The notes under the pieces: generated by a model
What the model saw: only the letters and a program-made list of their open reading frames with translations
What the model was told of the DNA's origin: nothing
Database searches by the model: none
Assembly (NCBI RefSeq): GCF_003024385.1
Contig: NZ_PVZN01000014.1
Location: forward strand, 85,708-149,707
Length of the DNA stretch: 64,000 nucleotides
Reading direction: 5' to 3'
DNA from: Pseudomonas sp. BBP2017
GTDB lineage: Bacteria; Pseudomonadota; Gammaproteobacteria; Pseudomonadales; Pseudomonadaceae
Program-made: the position numbers and the translations under genes
Shown: piece by piece, positions 60,469-64,000 of the stretch
Layout: every line of letters begins with the position of its first letter
How positions within the stretch are numbered: position 1 is the stretch's first letter

Positions 60469-61158
60469 TCAGCCGCCAATCAGGTGCTTGAGTGGATGAT
60501 AGTTGGCCTTCAGATTGTGGGTGGCCTTGAGGATCGCCTCTTCAATGCCGCTCAGGTGAGTGCACACCAGCTCAATGGCGGCTGCCTGATCGCCGGCTTC
60601 AAGGAACTCGATCAGGCGCAGGTGTTCGTTGCCGCGGCAGGCTTCATGGCGTTCGTCATCGAGGGTTGAGGCGTACAGCGAGCCGCGCTCGATCAGTTTG
60701 CGGAACCAGTCGAGTAGCACCGGGTTGTCCAGCACTTCAGCGAGCCGCAGGTGAAACTCACCCAGCAAGTTGACGTAGCGGGCGTGGTCACCGGCATCGG
60801 CCGCCGCCTCCTCTTGCGCGACATGCAGGCGCAGGGGCTGCAGCAGACTCTTGTCGGCACGGCGGCAGAGCTCGGTGACAATGCCGATCTCGATCAGGCG
60901 CCGGGTTTCGAACACTGAACGGATGTCGTCATCGCTGGGCAGCGAGACCCAGGCGCCCTTGTTCAGCTCGGTGGACACCAGGCCATCGCCTTCCAGTTGC
61001 TTGAGCGCCGCGCGTACCGACGTGCGGCTGACCTTGAACAGCTCCGCAAGCGAGGACTCGCCCAGTTTCATGCCGGGGCGCAGGGTGCGTTTTCTGATTG
61101 CCTCATGGACCCCCAGGTAGACGCGCTCTACGGTCGATGCGGGGAGTTTTTCCGTCAT
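60469..61158 (-). CDS. GntR/FCD-family transcriptional regulator
   Basis: The 229-residue product has an N-terminal wHTH (LGESSLAELFKVSRTSVRAA) and a C-terminal FCD all-helical sensor (ETRRLIEIGIVTELCRRADK; HLRLAEVLDNPVLLDWFRKL). GGAGC precedes the ATG. It is placed to control the divergent NCS1 transporter and the amidohydrolase behind it. Confidence 0.93.
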   Translation of the reverse strand: MTEKLPASTVERVYLGVHEAIRKRTLRPGMKLGESSLAELFKVSRTSVRAALKQLEGDGLVSTELNKGAWVSLPSDDDIRSVFETRRLIEIGIVTELCRRADKSLLQPLRLHVAQEEAAADAGDHARYVNLLGEFHLRLAEVLDNPVLLDWFRKLIERGSLYASTLDDERHEACRGNEHLRLIEFLEAGDQAAAIELVCTHLSGIEEAILKATHNLKANYHPLKHLIGG

Positions 61159-61253
61159 TACCAGCTCCGTGATTCCTTGATTGCGTCAGCATGCCGGAAA
61201 TGTGCGGTGACCAAAAGTTTCAGAGTGAAAATGGTGGGATGTGTCACGAGCCC

Positions 61254-61280
61254 GGTAGGAGCGGGCTTGCCCCGCGATGC
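61254..61280. repeat. REP element
   Basis: ggtaggagcgggcttgcccc followed by gcgatgc carries the same core as the REPs at 15205 and 18765. Confidence 0.85.
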
Positions 61281-61549
61281 ATTCGGTATGTACACATATT
61301 TAAAGTGGTTGTGTGTACTAGAGTAGCGTCTCGATGGATACATGTCACCACTTTGCGTTACCGGATTTCTCATTTTTGTCACCCGCTTCGCTGACCATCT
61401 GGTCAGGTTAATCGGCTCTCCAGTGTGTCTGGCTAAAATTATAATTTAATAAAAATCAATTATTTATAGCGATTTCTCCGACGCGGCTGTTATCCACTTT
61501 CCCCCCATTTGGCACACATATTGTTGCTCGAAAAACGTAATACAAAAAT

Positions 61550-61570
61550 TGCATACAATATTTGTATGCA
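61550..61570. promoter_or_regulatory. Palindromic operator, probable GntR site
   Basis: tgcatacaa-tat-ttgtatgca is a perfect 9-bp inverted repeat, 93 bp before the NCS1 start. The tTGTATg-like half sites fit FCD-type GntR operators. Confidence 0.75.
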
Positions 61571-61662
61571 GCGGCGTCCAGGCGCCGACAGCGGTCCCAA
61601 CTCTCAAATCCAACAATAATTTGCTGTAGCACCACAGGCGCTGCAGCAGGAGCCCGGGGAAC

Positions 61663-63192
61663 ATGCAATTGGATACTTCCAAACCTCTGGATACCGCGTA
61701 CCTTTCATCCGACCCTGCTATGTCTGCGCAGGTGTCCGGGCATGCCAGCCTGAGCCCCAGGCTGCACAATGCCGACCTTGCCCCGACCAAAGCCGCCGGC
61801 CGGCGCTGGGGCGGTTACAGCATCTTCGCCTTGTGGACCAACGATGTTCACAACATCGCCAACTACTCGTTTGCCATGGGCCTGTTCGCCCTAGGCCTGT
61901 CCGGTTGGCAGATGCTCGCGGCGCTGGCTGTCGGTGCGGCGCTGGTGTACTTCTTCATGAACCTGTCCGGCTACATGGGCCAGAAAACCGGGGTGCCGTT
62001 CCCGGTAATCAGCCGCATGAGTTTCGGCATCTACGGCGCGCAACTGCCGGCGATCATCCGGGCGGTGATCGCCATCGCCTGGTTCGGCATTCAGACCTAC
62101 CTGGCCTCGGTGGTGTTGCGGGTGCTATTGGTGGCAATCTGGCCGCAGCTGGCAAGCTTCGACCACGATTCCATTCTCGGTCTTTCAAGCCTGGGTTGGG
62201 CCAGTTTCGTCGCCATCTGGTTCGTGCAGTTGGTGATCCTGACCTTCGGCATGGAGATGGTGCGCAAGTACGAATCCTTTGCCGGCCCGGTGATCCTTTC
62301 AACCGTGCTGGTGTTGGCGGTGTGGATGTATCTGCGGGTGGATGGCAACCTGGCCTGGTCGGTGGGGGAGCCGCTGACCGGGGTGAAAATGTGGACGCAG
62401 ATCTTCGCCGGCGGCGCGCTGTGGCTGGCGATTTATGGCACGCTGATTCTAAATTTCTGCGACTTCGCGCGGTCTTCGCCGTGCCGCAAGACTATCCGCG
62501 TCGGTAACTTCTGGGGCTTGCCGGTGAACATCCTGGTGTTCGCGGTGATCAGCTTCGTGCTGTCCGGGGCACAGTTCAGCATCGATGGCACCATCATCGA
62601 CAGTCCGACTCAGATCATTGCCGCGATTCCCGACAAAACCTTCCTGGTACTCGGTTGCCTGGCCTTTCTGATCGTTACCGTGGCGGTGAACATCATGGCC
62701 AACTTCGTCGCCCCGGCCTTTGTCCTCTCAAGCCTGGCCCCCAGCCGCCTGAACTTCCGCCGCGCCGGTCTGATCAGTGCCACTCTGGCGGTGCTGATCC
62801 TGCCCTGGAACCTCTACAACAGCCCGCTGGTGATCGTCTACTTCCTCTCCGGCCTGGGGGCGCTGCTGGGCCCGCTGTACGGAATCATCATGGTCGACTA
62901 CTGGTTGATCCGCAAAGCCCAGGTGCATGTTCCGGACCTCTATAGCGAGGCGGTCACAGGCACCTATCACTACACCCGCGGGGTGAACTACAAGGCCATC
63001 GCTGCCTTGGTGCCCTCGGCCATCGCCGCAGTTCTGCTGGCACTGGTACCGGCGTTCAGCGAACTGACGCCGTTCTCCTGGCTGTTTGGCGCGGCCATTG
63101 CCGGTGGCGTGTATTACCTGATTTGCGATCGCAAAAAACATTACGTGGACTGTTCCGGTGAGCACTTTGCCGTCGACAGCGCCCAGCATTGA
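61663..63192 (+). CDS. NCS1-family nucleobase/cyclic-amide transporter
   Basis: The 509-residue protein has 12 predicted helices and NCS1 features (GYSIFALWTNDVHNIANYSF; VPFPVISRMSFGIYGAQLPA; SPLVIVYFLSGLGALLGPLY). Such transporters take up cytosine, allantoin or hydantoins with Na+ or H+. GGAG lies upstream. It starts a transcription unit with the racemase-like gene, 24 bp away. Confidence 0.92.
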   Translation: MQLDTSKPLDTAYLSSDPAMSAQVSGHASLSPRLHNADLAPTKAAGRRWGGYSIFALWTNDVHNIANYSFAMGLFALGLSGWQMLAALAVGAALVYFFMNLSGYMGQKTGVPFPVISRMSFGIYGAQLPAIIRAVIAIAWFGIQTYLASVVLRVLLVAIWPQLASFDHDSILGLSSLGWASFVAIWFVQLVILTFGMEMVRKYESFAGPVILSTVLVLAVWMYLRVDGNLAWSVGEPLTGVKMWTQIFAGGALWLAIYGTLILNFCDFARSSPCRKTIRVGNFWGLPVNILVFAVISFVLSGAQFSIDGTIIDSPTQIIAAIPDKTFLVLGCLAFLIVTVAVNIMANFVAPAFVLSSLAPSRLNFRRAGLISATLAVLILPWNLYNSPLVIVYFLSGLGALLGPLYGIIMVDYWLIRKAQVHVPDLYSEAVTGTYHYTRGVNYKAIAALVPSAIAAVLLALVPAFSELTPFSWLFGAAIAGGVYYLICDRKKHYVDCSGEHFAVDSAQH

Positions 63193-63216
63193 GCGTCACC
63201 CACAAGGACCTGAGTC

Positions 63217-63945
63217 ATGAGAATACTGGTAGTCAACGTCAACACCACCGTATCGATCACCGAAGCCATCGCCCGTCAGGCGCGCAGTGTGGCGTCGCCG
63301 GGTACTGAAATCGTCGGCCTGACTCCGCGCTTTGGCGCCGAGTCGGTGGAGGGCAACTTCGAGAGTTACCTGGCGGCGGTTGCTGTCATGGAGCGGGTGC
63401 TTAGCTACGATCAGCCCTATGACGCGGTGATCCAGGCCGGTTACGGTGAACATGGCCGTGAAGGTTTGCAGGAGTTGCTCAATGTGCCGGTGGTGGACAT
63501 CACCGAAGCAGCCGCCAGCGTGGCCATGCTGCTGGGGCATCGCTACTCGGTAGTGACCACTCTGGACCGCACTGTGCCGCTGATCGAAGATCGCCTCAAG
63601 CTGGCCGGGTTGGACAGTCGTTGTGCTTCGGTGCGTGCCAGTGGCTTGGCGGTGCTGGAGCTCGAAGAAGATCCCGATCGGGCAATCGAGGCGGTTGTGG
63701 CTCAGGCGGAGGAGGCGGTGCGTATCGACAAGGCCGAGGTCATCTGTCTCGGTTGTGGCGGCATGGTCGGGCTGGATGAGCGCATCCAGGCGCGGACCGG
63801 TGTGCCGGTGGTGGATGGTGTGACGGCGGCGGTGGCATTGGCCGAGTCGCTGGTGCGCTTGAAGTTGAGCACTTCCAAGGTGCGTACCTACGCGCCGCCG
63901 CGCCCTAAAGAGATTGTCGGCTGGCCGCGGGCTTTGCTGGGCTGA
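63217..63945 (+). CDS. Aspartate/glutamate-hydantoin racemase family protein
   Basis: The 242-residue protein has the Asp/Glu racemase layout: MRILVVNVNTTVSITEAIAR, AVIQAGYGEHGREGL and ICLGCGGMVGLDERI. The first active-site cysteine found in hydantoin racemases appears to be replaced by glycine/tyrosine (QAGYGEHG), while the second Cys (CLGCGGM) is kept. It may be an amide-ring enzyme such as a maleamate- or hydantoin-like racemase, or a decarboxylase-type relative. The downstream region to the window end contains no further gene start I can support. Confidence 0.85.
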   Translation: MRILVVNVNTTVSITEAIARQARSVASPGTEIVGLTPRFGAESVEGNFESYLAAVAVMERVLSYDQPYDAVIQAGYGEHGREGLQELLNVPVVDITEAAASVAMLLGHRYSVVTTLDRTVPLIEDRLKLAGLDSRCASVRASGLAVLELEEDPDRAIEAVVAQAEEAVRIDKAEVICLGCGGMVGLDERIQARTGVPVVDGVTAAVALAESLVRLKLSTSKVRTYAPPRPKEIVGWPRALLG

Positions 63946-64000
63946 GCGTTTTTCATTATGCCAATACCCCTCAAAATAGGTTCTTCACGGAATCCTGGGG

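Larger units (their letters stand above)
61159..61662. promoter_or_regulatory. Intergenic region between GntR and NCS1 genes, with operator and REP
   Basis: This 504-bp gap contains a REP (61254-61280), an inverted repeat gtacaca/tgtgtac (61290-61318, 15-bp spacer) and the operator at 61550. The rest is AT-rich and without a gene. Confidence 0.7.

Overview
The window reads as a chromosomal segment of a Pseudomonas, most likely of the P. putida group. The evidence is the gene order idh / icd / cspD / clpS-clpA / infA / bpt-aat / ftsK-lolA-rarA-crcB-serS-cysG / tusDCBE, the protein sequences themselves, and short REP palindromes with the core gcgggcttgccccgcgat. This is recognition from memory; no database search was possible.

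Layout. (1) 1-21.3 kb is conserved core: two isocitrate dehydrogenases, an N-degron protein-quality block (ClpS, ClpA, Bpt, Aat) with infA and cspD, then ftsK, lolA, rarA, crcB, serS, cysG, a glutathionyl-hydroquinone reductase, the TusDCBE sulfur relay, a xanthine-type permease and a YccA/BI-1 membrane protein. (2) 21.2-26.9 kb is a 5.5-kb integrated element in the 3' end of tRNA-Ser(TGA), bounded by an 80-bp direct repeat with one mismatch. It carries an integrase, a DUF4224-type gene, small phage-like genes, a 5'-truncated cytosine methyltransferase and an AT-rich stretch with an unknown gene beside attR. (3) 27.1-32.4 kb holds an IS5-type remnant, then an MFS transporter divergent from a three-domain ACP-FAAL-acyltransferase fusion that resembles, with different parts, the LplT-Aas lysophospholipid repair pair. 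(4) 32.4-48 kb is a stress island: hemerythrin, Hsp20, a decayed phosphoketolase, a second GroEL, a PRPP synthetase, three tandem-domain universal stress proteins, two phosphoribosyltransferases, small secreted proteins (one CigR-like), a ribbon-helix-helix protein and a SulP transporter. Four perfect TTGAT-N4-ATCAA sites (ANR/FNR boxes) lie before its main transcription units, so much of it looks like a low-oxygen regulon. IS fragments mark its history. (5) 48.2-64 kb returns to Pseudomonas-type genes: an orphan histidine kinase, OsmE, YghU, a puuB-puuR-puuA-like operon, a PACE efflux protein with a divergent LysR regulator, a diguanylate cyclase, an e(P4)-type acid phosphatase with an apparent frameshift in its leader, and a cyclic-amide/nucleobase cluster (amidohydrolase, GntR regulator, NCS1 transporter, Asp/Glu racemase) with a clear operator candidate.

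The most interesting parts are the ANR-box stress island with its dying phosphoketolase and extra chaperonin, the ACP-FAAL-LPLAT/MFS pair, and the unknown cargo and translationally coupled micro-ORFs of the tRNA-Ser element.
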